Below are positions 53,866-64,000 of a stretch of 64,000 nucleotides of DNA, one piece after another. Position 1 is the stretch's first letter; every line of letters starts with the position of its first letter. Both the position numbers and the translations under genes were made by a program. Location of the stretch: positions 868,001 to 932,000 of the forward strand of contig JAMWBK010000007.1 in the NCBI GenBank assembly GCA_029953675.1. The letters are read 5' to 3'. This stretch comes from Rhodosorus marinus. Its lineage: Eukaryota; Rhodophyta; Stylonematophyceae; Stylonematales; Stylonemataceae. A model generated the notes under the pieces. That model saw nothing but the letters and a program-made list of their open reading frames with translations, ran no database searches and was not told where the DNA came from.

Positions 53866-55314
53866 ATGGATCGACGTTTGAGGTTACCATGGGTTGTTAT
53901 CCTTTGGATGAGTTTTGGGATATGGATTGTTTCGGGAAAGGGTCAGGAGAAGGGTGAAACTGTGGAGAGGATTGTCTATCGATCGGGATCTTCGGAAGAG
54001 AGCCACGTGAAATCGGCTATGGAAGCGCAGAATGTGAGAGTCAAGTTGTCTGCGGCTGAGGAACGCGTCAAGTCGCTTGTTTCGAAGCTCGATGCTGTGT
54101 CTGAGGATGCCAGCCGTGCCAGGCTTGAGATCCACTCGACGCTGCTTGAAGCGTGGAACATTGTAGATCTGTTAGGAAAGGATCGATGCGGAGATGCTGT
54201 TCTTGAGGTACGTCGAGTCTTTTCCCTGAATGGTTTAGCAACTGGGGCCCGTTTCTAACCGAGAATTCGGGGACGTTTATTCTACGCCTGACAGGTTAGG
54301 AAGAAGCAGCAATCGGCGGAAGAAAGAGCCTCGAGCTTGGAAGTGGATATTAAGAAATTCAGAGAGGATGCTTCAGTCTTTGAAAGCCAGGCGAGCAAAC
54401 TGAAGATCGAGCTGGAAGGCTTCCGAACTAGTTTCGACTTGGAGAGGAAGAAGCGGGAGGAGTATGAAGTGGAACTGGAAGGCGTGAAAGCTCGACTTAA
54501 GCATGCACTGTCCGTGACCGACCATTCCGAGTCGTTCAGCGCCGTTCAAACGCAGATGAAACAGCTCGCTGCGAAATTCGAGGATCGAAAGGAGTTGCTA
54601 TTGCAGATTCTCGGCTACGTGAAATCAGATCTCGAATTGGCGGAGTCGTTTGATCCGATCCTCTCCGACATCAAGAACATGCTCATCGAACATGAGGAGA
54701 GCTACTCTTCAACTATCGCTTCCATCAAGCTTGATCCGTCGCAGGTAAATCGATCAGCCAATATGAGTGTCAACGAACGGAGCTGAGAAGCCCTCGAGCT
54801 GATCCGTTTCCGGTTCCCTCTCCTGTTTTCTTAGCTTGCCGGAGCACTGCAGAAGCAAAAGCTGCTCGAGCAGCAACTAAGGGAGGCTCACCTCGACCGC
54901 GAGCAGGCCTTGAAGAACCTCGAGCTGATGCAGGATCACGTTAGGTCGATCAAAGTGAAGCCCCTTCGGACGGTGGATTCCGGCGGCTCGATGCTAGGCA
55001 CGCTTTCGCTCATGTTTGTCTCCCTGCTGTTCGGTATGTTCCTCGTCTTCGTCTTCCGAATCTACGGCGGGGTCGACAGCGTGTTCAAGTCAGAAGCTCA
55101 GCCCCTTGACGAGGGACTCGGCTCGCCAGTAGGAAGTGCGGTCACCGGGAACGCGGGCTCCACCCCACATCCGAGGGGGTCCCTAGCGCGATCTACCCCT
55201 AGGTCAAGAGGCCCGAGCTCCGCAGGTTCAACACCCGCAAGCGGGTTTTACCACTCTGATAGAAGTCCAATGACGTACGTCCGAAGTGCAGGATCCCCAT
55301 CATACAGGGACTAG
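53866..55314 (+). CDS. Orphan ER/secretory coiled-coil membrane protein (423 aa, 3 exons)
   Basis: Exons 53866-54207, 54295-54744 and 54835-55314, all phase 0; introns 87 and 90 nt. The N-terminal hydrophobic segment (PWVVILWMSFGIWIVSG, residues 8-24) is a signal peptide or anchor. Residues about 45-310 are almost continuous coiled coil, with heptads such as VRVKLSAAEERVKSLVSKLD and ARLKHALSVTDH. A second TM (MLGTLSLMFVSLLFGMFLVF, about 317-337) follows. The cytosolic tail of about 85 residues is Gly/Ser/Pro-rich with repeated STPxxRG-like words (STPHPRGSLARSTPRSRGPS). Topology suggests a lumenal coiled coil with a cytosolic tail, as in Golgi or ER tethers. No family recognised. Confidence 0.85.
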
Positions 55315-56619
55315 GAGATCTCTTGACGAAAAGACGAAAAGATTTTGTTCGCGAGCATTCGTCACAGGTGAAGGTTCCTTGTCGAGGGAGAAAAAGGGTT
55401 GGAAGAAGCTGAGGCCCCGCCTCCACCCACTCAAGAAGAAATTGCTCAAGCAAAAAAGCCTCCACAAAAAATTTGAGGACGAGGCATAGACAACGGGGCA
55501 GAAGGTCAACGCAAGGAAACGTCTCGAAAGTCGTGGGGCTGGTTTCTCTCCGTCTTGATGAATTCCATGTCGAAGATGCTGGTCAGGACGTCGTGGTGAA
55601 GATCAGCTTTTTAGCCAGCTCGTTCACACCTGGAGTGTCCATTATCTCCGACGACTGCTCAGGTTTTTGGAAATCGGAGCGCCCTACTGTGTGGCGTGTC
55701 TGTTTCTCTTTTGTTTGAGGCTATTCTCAGAACGCAAAGACAGAGAGGTTACAAGAAATGGATCACAATTCAACATTGATTTTTGGTTCTTGGATTCGGC
55801 GGGCTCGCCCCCTCCCCGGTTCAGTCTAGCACCTCGCTTCCAAATCAGTGAGCAACGCGGAAGCCCGTCCGTGTCCTTGTGAACCGTGTTACGACTCTTT
55901 CTTAAGAGCGCTACTCTGCCATCAGCAAGGCCACCGCTCTTGCCTCCATAGCTCAGAAAAACCAGGCGTTCACTGAAAGTGGCAATGACGGACTCATTGA
56001 TCGAGTTCGTGTCCAAGCCGTAGTCGTTAAAAGAGCTCTGCTTCTTGTATGTTTTGTTCTCAGTAAGCAGACCCGTCGGGCTCAGAAGCGCTCTTCGTCA
56101 ACCAAACTGTTTCAACGGAGGAGCGCTTTAGAGTATGTCGTTTTATCTTCCTCTCTCTCTGGAGAGGGAGAAATATAGAGGAATGCTTATACCTCTCGTC
56201 TCTCCACAGAGAGAGATATATTTAGGACGATATGTCTCCTCTCCCTCTGGAGGGGGGAAACATAGATAGAACAATAGCTCTCTTTCTCTAGATCTCCTCT
56301 ATCTATAAATAGAGAGAGAGATAGGTAAAACGATGTGCCTCCTCTCTAATAGACAGATGAAGTCGGTTTGCTGGAGCACCAACAAGCTCGTCCACCTTCC
56401 TCCTCACCGAAAAGGAAGGTGAAGATCAGTTGCTCTCATCGGAATTGTTTCGGTTTTTTTTTTTTTTTCGGGAGTTTTCGTTTTCAATGATCGGGATTGG
56501 TAAGGGAAGACGCGAAGTGCTGTGATAGAAGCAGCAAGGCTGAGCACGTAGGCGATGAGCAATGATGGAACTTTTTCGGCTGTTTTTTGTTTAAGACTTG
56601 ATTAGTTGAAGCGGAAAGC
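55315..56619. other. Intergenic stretch with CT/GA repeats
   Basis: 55330-55490 is open in two plus frames with protein-like but conflicting reads (KKGWKKLRPRLHPLKK versus EEAEAPPPPTQEEIAQAKKP); it may be 3' UTR of the coiled-coil gene. 56453-56468 is a T run. No further gene placed. Confidence 0.35.
56145..56350. repeat. CT/GA-box repeat array
   Basis: Four or five blocks of the form CTCTCTCTGGAGAGGGAGAAATATAG and variants, alternating CTCTCC with GAGAGA and ending in AATAGACAG. Same family as the elements at 50.9-51.3 and 51.9-52.1 kb. Confidence 0.8.
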
Positions 56620-59600
56620 ATGGGAGACGGATTAGAAACGATCGAACCTCTAAATGAAGAATACGAGGTACTGAATTGAGCTAGAAGAAACGGCGCATCT
56701 CGACAGGAATGTTGATTTTGTTTGCGCATAGAAGGGAGGCTGACTTGTGCACCTGCTCTCCTGTTTCTGTGTCTGTGTGGGGGTTTTAAGGATGATGCAT
56801 TCGATCTATCTGAAAACGCAGCATTCTATTCGATCGATAAAATGGCGGATATTCTGCTCTACGCCGAAGATCAGGACAAGGAACTTATTCTTGACGAACT
56901 AGAGCAGCTACTGGGACACTGTCCCGATGACTTTCAGGGTATTTTACTCCCCGTGATCTGCACTCAGTGCGTTCAGTGGTCGACGGATCTTCAATTCAAG
57001 TCTGCACAGGTGAGATGTTCTACCCAACACAGAAGATCAGACGTCAAGAGGGTAAGACGGCTTTCTGGTTCCTAGAATTCATCCAAAACCATGTCAGAGG
57101 GGAATTGATCTCCTAAATGGTTGTTTGACACACCTCGGCGAGAATCGAAGAGCGCCCATTTCGGGGGCGTATCTGCGTGTACGAGTACTTCCATTCCTCT
57201 TCAACCCCCCCGTGCAAAGCTGAAACGAAAGTCACTGCAGAAGATGGCCCAAACCGGGAGAGTATTTACTACGAAACGCGCGTCTGTTGCTTGCAAGGTC
57301 TCGGCTAAGATATCGAACTACGCCTTAGGGAGTAGGGGACTCGAATCCCAGAAAATCTATTAGCAGCGCCAAGAGCGTTTAGTCAAGCTTTCCATTGAAC
57401 CCAACAAAGCTCCGGCGACTTTGCCGAGGCAGTTAAGAAGGGGGAAGAGCGGGAATCGGAATCGGAATCGGATTGACAAAGGCAGACAGGTTCCAAGTCA
57501 CCTTACCAACCGTGAACTTGTACTGTGGTTTAATCCCGAGGAGGGGAGCTATGACGCTGCGGAGACCTGGAAACGCAGCTCTTTGTAGTCTTCCCGGGGT
57601 CACTATCGTCGATGTGGAAACAATTTGTTTTGCTCACCGGAAGTACTGCTCTCTGTTGTTTAATAGGCTCTTTCATACATAGTTGCCTATCCGATCTCTC
57701 CCGATGCGGGAAAGGAGATTATGAACTGCTCAATTCGAATGCTCAACGAAGATACCAAGCTCCGAAATCAAGATCGGGTGTTCTACTTTCAAGTGTGGAG
57801 CGGGCTTCTCGTGGAGTCAATGCATGTGACCAACATTCCCGTGTTCAAGGAGGATATTGATCGACTCCTGCAGCTGGGCAACCGATTCTCAGAAGATCGG
57901 CGCATGGAAAACAGAAAGGCGGCTGGAAGGATCTACGGAGCGGCTTGCACTGCTTGCGACAGAAAGCTGGCTGAATCTGAGATCCTTCAACGCGTCCTCA
58001 AGCTGTCTTACGACAAGGACGTGATCGTGCTCGGCACGGCAATCGAGGCGATGGTTATGTTGGCCGAGTCAATTGGACTGAACACGATACAGGGAGTGCT
58101 ATGGCCGCGAATTCTGAAAACAATCAATGCCGGCGATGTCCGAGTACGATGCACGGCGCTGCGAACCGTCGCGACCATACTCCAGAACATCAGAGACCGT
58201 AATCTGGCCTCAGATGCCGACAGCTTGTTCTTTAGAAAATCCGTAGCTTCGCTCCTAGTCGCTGAAGCCGATATGATCGTACGCGATGCCAAGGAGGACC
58301 TACGAAACGTCCCTGATGAGATATACATGACCCTTGAAGTTCAGTCGGAGATCCTTGGGGAGCTTTTGTACACGGCGGTGGATGCTCTCGACCCACAATC
58401 GACAGTTGACGTTTACCACGTAAGTTTGGAGGCAGACCCCGGGACAGGCGGAGTGGTACAGCTTGAAGATCTGACGCCGCCTCCGCGTCCTGTTTGGGGA
58501 GGCAGAAGAGCATACGACTAATACGCCTTTTCTGAACTGGTAAACTGGACAGGCGTACATATCTTTGGCGAGTTGCAACGGTCCCCTGCTAAGAAGGAAC
58601 GTGGCGTACAACTTTCCGGGTTTCTCGAAGTGCATGAGCGGCAAGTATGGCGACCTTGGTGCGGTCTTCACACTGCTCTGTCACGACAGAGATGATGAGG
58701 TTCGATGGAAAGTATCGGCTGGTCTTCACGAGTCTTTGAAAATCCTGCTCAAGGATCCGATGGTGGACAGCGCCGCAGCTGGCAAGTGCGTCGTTACCCT
58801 GTTGACCGACGAGAACCTCGCGGTTAGTGGTAACGTGGTTGAGCATCTCGAGGAGCTCATCAAGAGTTTTAGAGAGGAAAACCTCGATGATCATGTACGC
58901 ACGAACATGTGAATGGAGACGCTTTCCAGTGGGGCTTGACATACTAACCTGCGGATCGAACCCCGTATTTGTGTCTTCAAGGTTAACCTTCTGCTTACCG
59001 GATTGAGTCAGCTCGAAGGCATGGTGGACGGGAGTTGGCGTCTGCAGGAGATGATCTGCGAGCAGCTGAAGAACTGCATCACCCTCTTCGATGGACCGAC
59101 GATTGCTGGAGTGATTCTCCCTTTGCTGTGGAACTTGACGCAGCAGGGGATGCCGCCAGTGAGGGAGAGCGCGGCGGAGACGATCATGCACTGCCTCCGC
59201 AACATTGACGACAAGGATTTGCTCAACTTCTCCGTGAAAAAGTTCTACATAAGGCTCGGCTCCTTTGAGAATCCTTATCGCATCCGTCTCAACCTCCTCG
59301 ATGCCGCTGTGGAAGGCACTCGGGTAATATTAAGCTTCTCAAAAAGAGCAGCTCAAGACAGTCCGATCCAACCTTCTTCTTAGCATATTTTCTTGCTCGC
59401 ATAGATCTTTTCATCTGTTTTCTTCAGAGAGTTCTTCTGCCAGGCCGTCGTTGACCTAGCTGAAGATCCGCTGTCAAATGTACGACTAAAAATTGCGAGG
59501 CACGTTCCAGAATTGATGCCTGTCTGCGGCACCGTTCCGGAGTTCAAGTCTATGCTACGAGAGCTCCAAAAGGACAAGGATCAGGACGTATCGACGGCAA

Positions 59601-60022
59601 TCAAGTCAATGGGAAATCCTCTCGGTGGCAAGGTTGGGCAGTGGCAAACTCCCGAGTGGATCGCTAGGGATAGGCAGAAGTTGAAAGAGGAGAGACTATT
59701 CTTCACGAGGGAGTTGGAGAGGAATAGCCCGGCAAAGGACGGCGGCCTTGGCACGGGACGCAACGGGAGTATACGCGGGGTCGGTGGTGTGCGGAAACAG
59801 AGTCAGTCCGGTCGAAATTCTGCTTCGCCGCAAAAGGAAACCGCAGCAGAGGAGTCGGACGCGGCGTTCATCTCCAGTCTTCGCTCGGGACCGCACAAAT
59901 CTCGTGACGCAGTCCCATCTGCGGTCGACCGGGACCTAAACTCCGGCCAGGTTTCCGTCGATGAAGACCAGCAGCCATTACCCATTACAAAGTCCTTCAT
60001 GAGGCTCTGGGGAAAGGGTTAA
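56620..60022 (+). CDS. HEAT-repeat protein, PPP4R4-like protein phosphatase regulatory subunit
   Basis: Scaffold-type regulator of PP4/PP2A-family phosphatases. Supported exons: 56620-56667 (MGDGLETIEPLNEEYE), 56791-57009, 57098-57211, 57667-58419, 58553-58894, 58982-59323 and 59428-60022. About 660 aa in all, plus one unresolved exon between 57212 and 57666. Diagnostic words shared with animal PPP4R4 in order: RRNVAYNFPGF, LLCHDRDDEVRWKVSAGLHE, RIRLNLLDAA, then AVVDLAEDPLSNVRLKIARH. The C-terminal 130 residues are disordered (SIRGVGGVRKQSQSGRNSAS). Two joints do not fit: 57584 into 57667, and CGG/GTAATA at 59323 into A-GAG-TTC at 59428 (one base off). Either assembly indels, missed exons or early decay explains this. 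The rest is well kept. Confidence 0.85.
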
Positions 60023-60952
60023 GCCCTGCTTCAGTTCTCTACGGCTCTGGAGGCTGGGTTGGGGTGCTACCAAGAAAAGCGTATTTATTGAACGAGCGAA
60101 GCAGTATTTTTATTGTCATGTTGAGGACACGAGAGCGCACAAGTTTTATTTAAAAACCGGATCACTACCGTCCCGTGCGTCAGGTTGCTAAATCATTTTC
60201 TATTTAGGAACACTGCTCTCGGCCTCCAAAACTGGGTTGAACAAGCTATCTTGCAAAAAGGGCCGGCACACCCTTGGACAGCCAATTTGCCCGCAACAAG
60301 GACACAAGCAGACAAAGTACAAACCTGTCGGGATTGTCGTGATTTTCGTTGAGAAACCAAAAGTCCTTCCCCTTTTGGCGGATTTGCCGGGCCTCATTAC
60401 AGTTCCTGCTTGGCCTTGTGGGGATAGCCCTAGTTGGTCGAAGGCTAGATCAAGAAAGATCAAGCCCATACGCCAGAAGGCTTTGATTGACACCTGCTCT
60501 TGCAAAAGTTCAATTGGCGCGAACTAGGCCACGGTCTCGTGCTTGGACAACAATGCTAGGTCTCTTCTCGAAGTTTGTATCCTGAGAGCTGTGCATGTAT
60601 TCATCTCCAAACGGAGGGGTTCAAACACCTATCCAAATCTTTTCTATCACCAAACTGCTCTAATATTAGTAAATACTGAGCGTCCATTACAAAAACCATT
60701 TAAGTTACTAAGAATTTCAAAGCGCCGTTGTCCCCAACCACAACCTGTCTTCACAAACCCGTCCGCAGGCTCCTTGTTCGCAAGAGCACCTAGTCCGGGA
60801 TTCCCAAAACAACTCTTCATTCAGTCGGTTAAGGATTTCTTGACCTGTTCTCATCCACTATTCCCAGTCCGTCCAAGACGCTTTGTTCTACACTCTACTG
60901 TCAAATGGGATGTTGTCCACAGCACGCGCCTAGCGCCTCAAGTCTGTCCAGA
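60023..60952. other. Convergent intergenic stretch
   Basis: 3' flanks of the PPP4R4-like and KEA genes. Frames at 60200-60977 are not convincing. Confidence 0.4.
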
Positions 60953-63900
60953 TCACTTCTCCTTCCTCAGCTTTTGATCGTTGAGCTCTTTCATCTTTTC
61001 TCTGTCCACAATCACGAGCTCTGTAACTTCCCGTTTCACCTCTGGATCAAAGTCGCCCGGAGCGTCCGCTCTGATCTTCTTGTTAATCCGTTTCAGTTCG
61101 TCAAATCCTCTCTCGTTTCGGAGCTAAAAACGGAAAAAAAAGGACGAATTAGTTGCCAAATGCTTGGAGGAGAAGATCTTGGGGAAGTACCCGTATCCAA
61201 GGAATCACGAGACTACACTAACCGATTTCGCGATTGACCTGACGTCCTGATCTGGTATGCCGTATCCTCTCATTACTTCCTCCCCAAGAGCTAAACTCGA
61301 TTCCAATGTCTCGGGATATCTAAAAACGAAGAGAAAGGGTAGAGTTCAGGTCAGGAATGCCGCAGCGCGGGCCGAAAACAAGCAGACTGAGTGCTCTTTT
61401 GAAACACTGCATACGTGGCCACGACTCCAAGGTTTTTCAACCGGTTCATCTTCCTCATATCGCGCGCACGAACGTAGATCGGCACTTCAGGGTTCTCTAC
61501 TTGCATATTGTTCACTACACCAGTTGCGATTCTCGACTGCACCAGGCAGTAGCAAACAACCGTAGAGGAGGACGTTAGCAGGCGCCATCTCATTAGCTTC
61601 GCGGGGCTCTCATTGTCAGATCAACTTACGGAATTCATTGTTAGTACGACTGCAGTCGGGGAAGTTATTCCGTGGTCATTCAGGAAGCCGTGCTGTTCCG
61701 CGTCAGCACAGACACAGGGAACGCCTAGCGGGCAAACACCACAGCAGGCGCTCGGATCAGAACTGAGTGGCGCCCGAATCCATTTCAAGAACAACGGAGA
61801 CCTACCTTGAAGCGTGGCATCTCGGACCAGAGATTCGTTTCTGTCGATAACTATGAAGGGTATGAACTTTCTCGACAACATATCAACAACGAGATGACCT
61901 ACTTCACCGTAACCTACCGGACAAAAGCAGCATAAAAGGCTCGTTCAGAAGGCTGGTCATTCAGTCTGGGTACTCACCGTAAGATCTGCTCACCGATGAT
62001 GATAACTACGTTCTTTGATACTCGAGTCTGGGACTTAACGAGCTCTCTCTCTCTCTCCTCCTCCTCAACTTCGCTATACTGTGGGCCTTGTATGATGGGC
62101 GCCTGGACAATTGGAGAAAATCACTAGTCTGAGGCCTCGAATCCAACTGATTCTTCCAATCTAAGCTCGAGCGTCTTACCATTTTGGCGCCAATCTCAGC
62201 CATCAATGGCGTTAACGCCATCGAGGAGACAATGACAACAACGAGGACCTTGTTAACTTCATCTGGCAGGAATCCCTTTTAGTCGGAGAATCGGAGGGGA
62301 CAAAAGTTGACAAAAGTTGCCGTTCCCAATCAGCTGCCACCCCTTGGTTTTCCAGTGAGTTTTGTGCATGCTGAAACTTACCAGTTTGTTCGCCAAAGCA
62401 AAGAGAACAAACCCAAATTCTCCTCCTTGTCCGAGAATCAATCCCAGCTTTGCAGATTCTGGCGCGCTGAGGTTGAACGGCCTCGCAAGCAGTCCCAGGA
62501 TGGTCGATTTCACTGCCATGAGACTGGCAATGAGGGCCGCAATCTGATCGGTCGGAAAAAAAATTCGAACGTTGCTTAGCTGCATGTACACAACCCTTTT
62601 TGAAGACGAAACCCAACTGAAGGAAAACAATGGTTACCTCGAATGGCTGTTCAAGGAAAACTGAAATATCCATGCTCATGCCCGTCGTGATGAAGAACAG
62701 ACCCAGCAATAGACCACGGAAAGGCTCAATATCGACCTGAATTCTCGATCGGTAGGAACTCTCCGAGAGTAGAACACCAGCAATGAATGCTCCCAAAGTC
62801 ATCGAAAGACCAAGTCTGGACCACCACAACAAGCGATCACGTGTGAGGGCGGGGGACAGCCGGATGGGGCTATGAACGAGGAAAATGCGCTTCCTCACTC
62901 GTTGGTAATGTATCCAGCGCCAAGTACGGTCGCTAATACGATCGACGTGAACGCTTCCGCACTGCGACTCTCACTGACGAAACGAAACACTGGTCGCAGC
63001 ACAAATCCTCCGCCAACAACCTGTTTGGCAAAGAGCAGACCGCATCAGAACGACGACCGGCTGGGGACAAGAACGCACGCTCACAGCTTAGTATTTTTGG
63101 CGCGGAAAACCTACAACCGCGAAAACTCCTGCAACAGCCTTTGCTGCTGTAGCAAGAATCGCCGTGATCAGACCCTCGATTTGCTGAAAACCTGTCCATC
63201 TAGAGCAGCGAATGCACAACAAAGCCCCTTCATTAGTCGATTTCCTGCGGTTCGCCCTCACGAGCTCTACGGTTCCAAAAGGCCAAGCAAGCATACTCTG
63301 TAGTGGACAAGAGTGGAACCAAGACCAGAAGGGGAACCACCGCAATATCCTGGAGCAATAAAACACCAAAAGCCGCCGTGGCGTATCGACTAGACTGCTC
63401 TTTCCTCTCGGCAAGAAGCTGCAGCACAAACGCGGACGATGACAGTGATAGGGAAGTCCCGATCACCAGAGACTCAGATATCCCAGCTCCCATCAGCAGG
63501 GCACCTCCTGCGAGTGCCGTAGAGGTCAGGGCCATCTACACAGAATTCAGCAAAACGCGGGTCGTTAGCTTTCCAAACATCGCAGCCTTCGAGGTCGTTG
63601 GACATGGATGCTCGTCTCCACGCCGGCATTGCCCGAATTCCGATCTGGGAATCCGCACAAGGGGAAAACAAATCTCTGGTCGGTTGGTTTACCTGCAATG
63701 TTCCAAGACCAAATGCGTAAACTCTGAGCTTCTTTAGTCTGTCGATAGAGAGCTCGAGCCCCATTTCAAAGAGCAGGAAAAGCACTCCTATGTCTGCGAT
63801 CTGCGCGATGTCTTCCAATTCCGTTACCAGTCGGAGCCCGTGTGGTCCTAGAGCGACTCCCGCCGCGAGAAAGCCCAGGACTGGGGATAAGTTGAACCTA

Positions 63901-64000
63901 GATCCGGCGTTGAAAAGGCACATAATCAGAGCCTTTAATCATCTATTTTCATTCCCCGGCCCAGGAGGTCTCTACCTTTTGAACAGTGGAACCACAACGG
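60953..64000 (-). CDS. KEA-type K+(Na+)/H+ antiporter with RCK/TrkA-N domain, 5' part outside the window (14 exons seen)
   Basis: CPA2 cation/proton exchanger, in algae and plants usually of plastid envelope or thylakoid. Exons, 5' to 3': >64000-63976, 63897-63693, 63535-63297, 63199-63118, 63020-62899, 62815-62638, 62543-62382, 62275-62180, 62102-61994, 61913-61806, 61724-61630, 61536-61415, 61319-61223 and 61123-60953. Every joint keeps frame. Signatures: [92 protein letters not shown] (the GQGGEF core), then the nucleotide-binding start [18 protein letters not shown] and [18 protein letters not shown] coiled Lys/Glu-rich tail ([15 protein letters not shown]) ends the protein. The exon 63199-63118 uses a weak GTTGTA donor. 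Confidence 0.94.

Noticed and set aside
57318-57360. tRNA-like B-box (GATTCGAGTCC) on the minus strand
   Set aside because: No A box, acceptor stem or anticodon arm could be folded; it lies inside a PPP4R4-like intron.

Overview
This is a nuclear segment of a photosynthetic eukaryote, most likely a mesophilic unicellular red alga. That is an inference from three things seen together: spliceosomal introns (mostly 65-160 nt, GT-AG) in most genes; an LHC-superfamily protein with ELIP/RedCAP-like ETWNGR helices, a family absent from glaucophytes; and plastid proteins with short N-termini that carry an early Phe (MAFV, MVGFV, MLFF) and no signal peptide, the transit-peptide style of primary red plastids. 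Species cannot be named from the window.

Layout. 0-10 kb: a BAG-like protein, an unknown basic protein, canonical histone H3 (minus, one intron), an LHC/RedCAP-like gene (minus) with a duplicated terminal exon, and a plastid-type NFU gene (plus). 11-23 kb: SLC25A38-type mitochondrial carrier, plastid ClpP and ribosomal protein S9 (uS4) on minus, VDAC on plus, geranylgeranyl reductase ChlP (five exons) on minus. 24-31 kb: a cyanobacterial-type methyltransferase (minus) beside a tandem repeat array, then a three-exon unknown. 31-45 kb: gene-poor and rich in repeats and hairpins, holding four intronless C2H2 zinc-finger genes (three are close paralogues) and several small unknown candidates. 45-49 kb: mostly non-coding with degenerate tandem repeats. 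49-64 kb: a small three-exon unknown, a BEM46/ABHD-type hydrolase, an orphan signal-anchor/coiled-coil/TM protein, a PPP4R4-like HEAT-repeat phosphatase subunit, and the 3' 14 exons of a KEA-type K+/H+ antiporter running off the right edge.

How the genes relate. There is no operon-like logic. Four genes serve the plastid (LHC, NFU, ClpP, ChlP), probably the methyltransferase and KEA too; two serve mitochondria (SLC25A38, VDAC). A recurrent compositional signal is that 5' flanks are G/T-rich and C-poor on the sense strand. This explains many long antisense ORFs and helped locate small split genes.

Most interesting: two complete, equally long, in-frame terminal exons for the LHC gene, arranged in tandem, each with its own acceptor and stop (6446-6534 and 6801-6889). 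Others are a 117-bp snap-back, a loopless 50-bp palindrome, and a family of CT/GA-box repeats, one copy of which sits in an intron. Exons were assembled by eye from splice signals, frame continuity and family knowledge; none has transcript support here.
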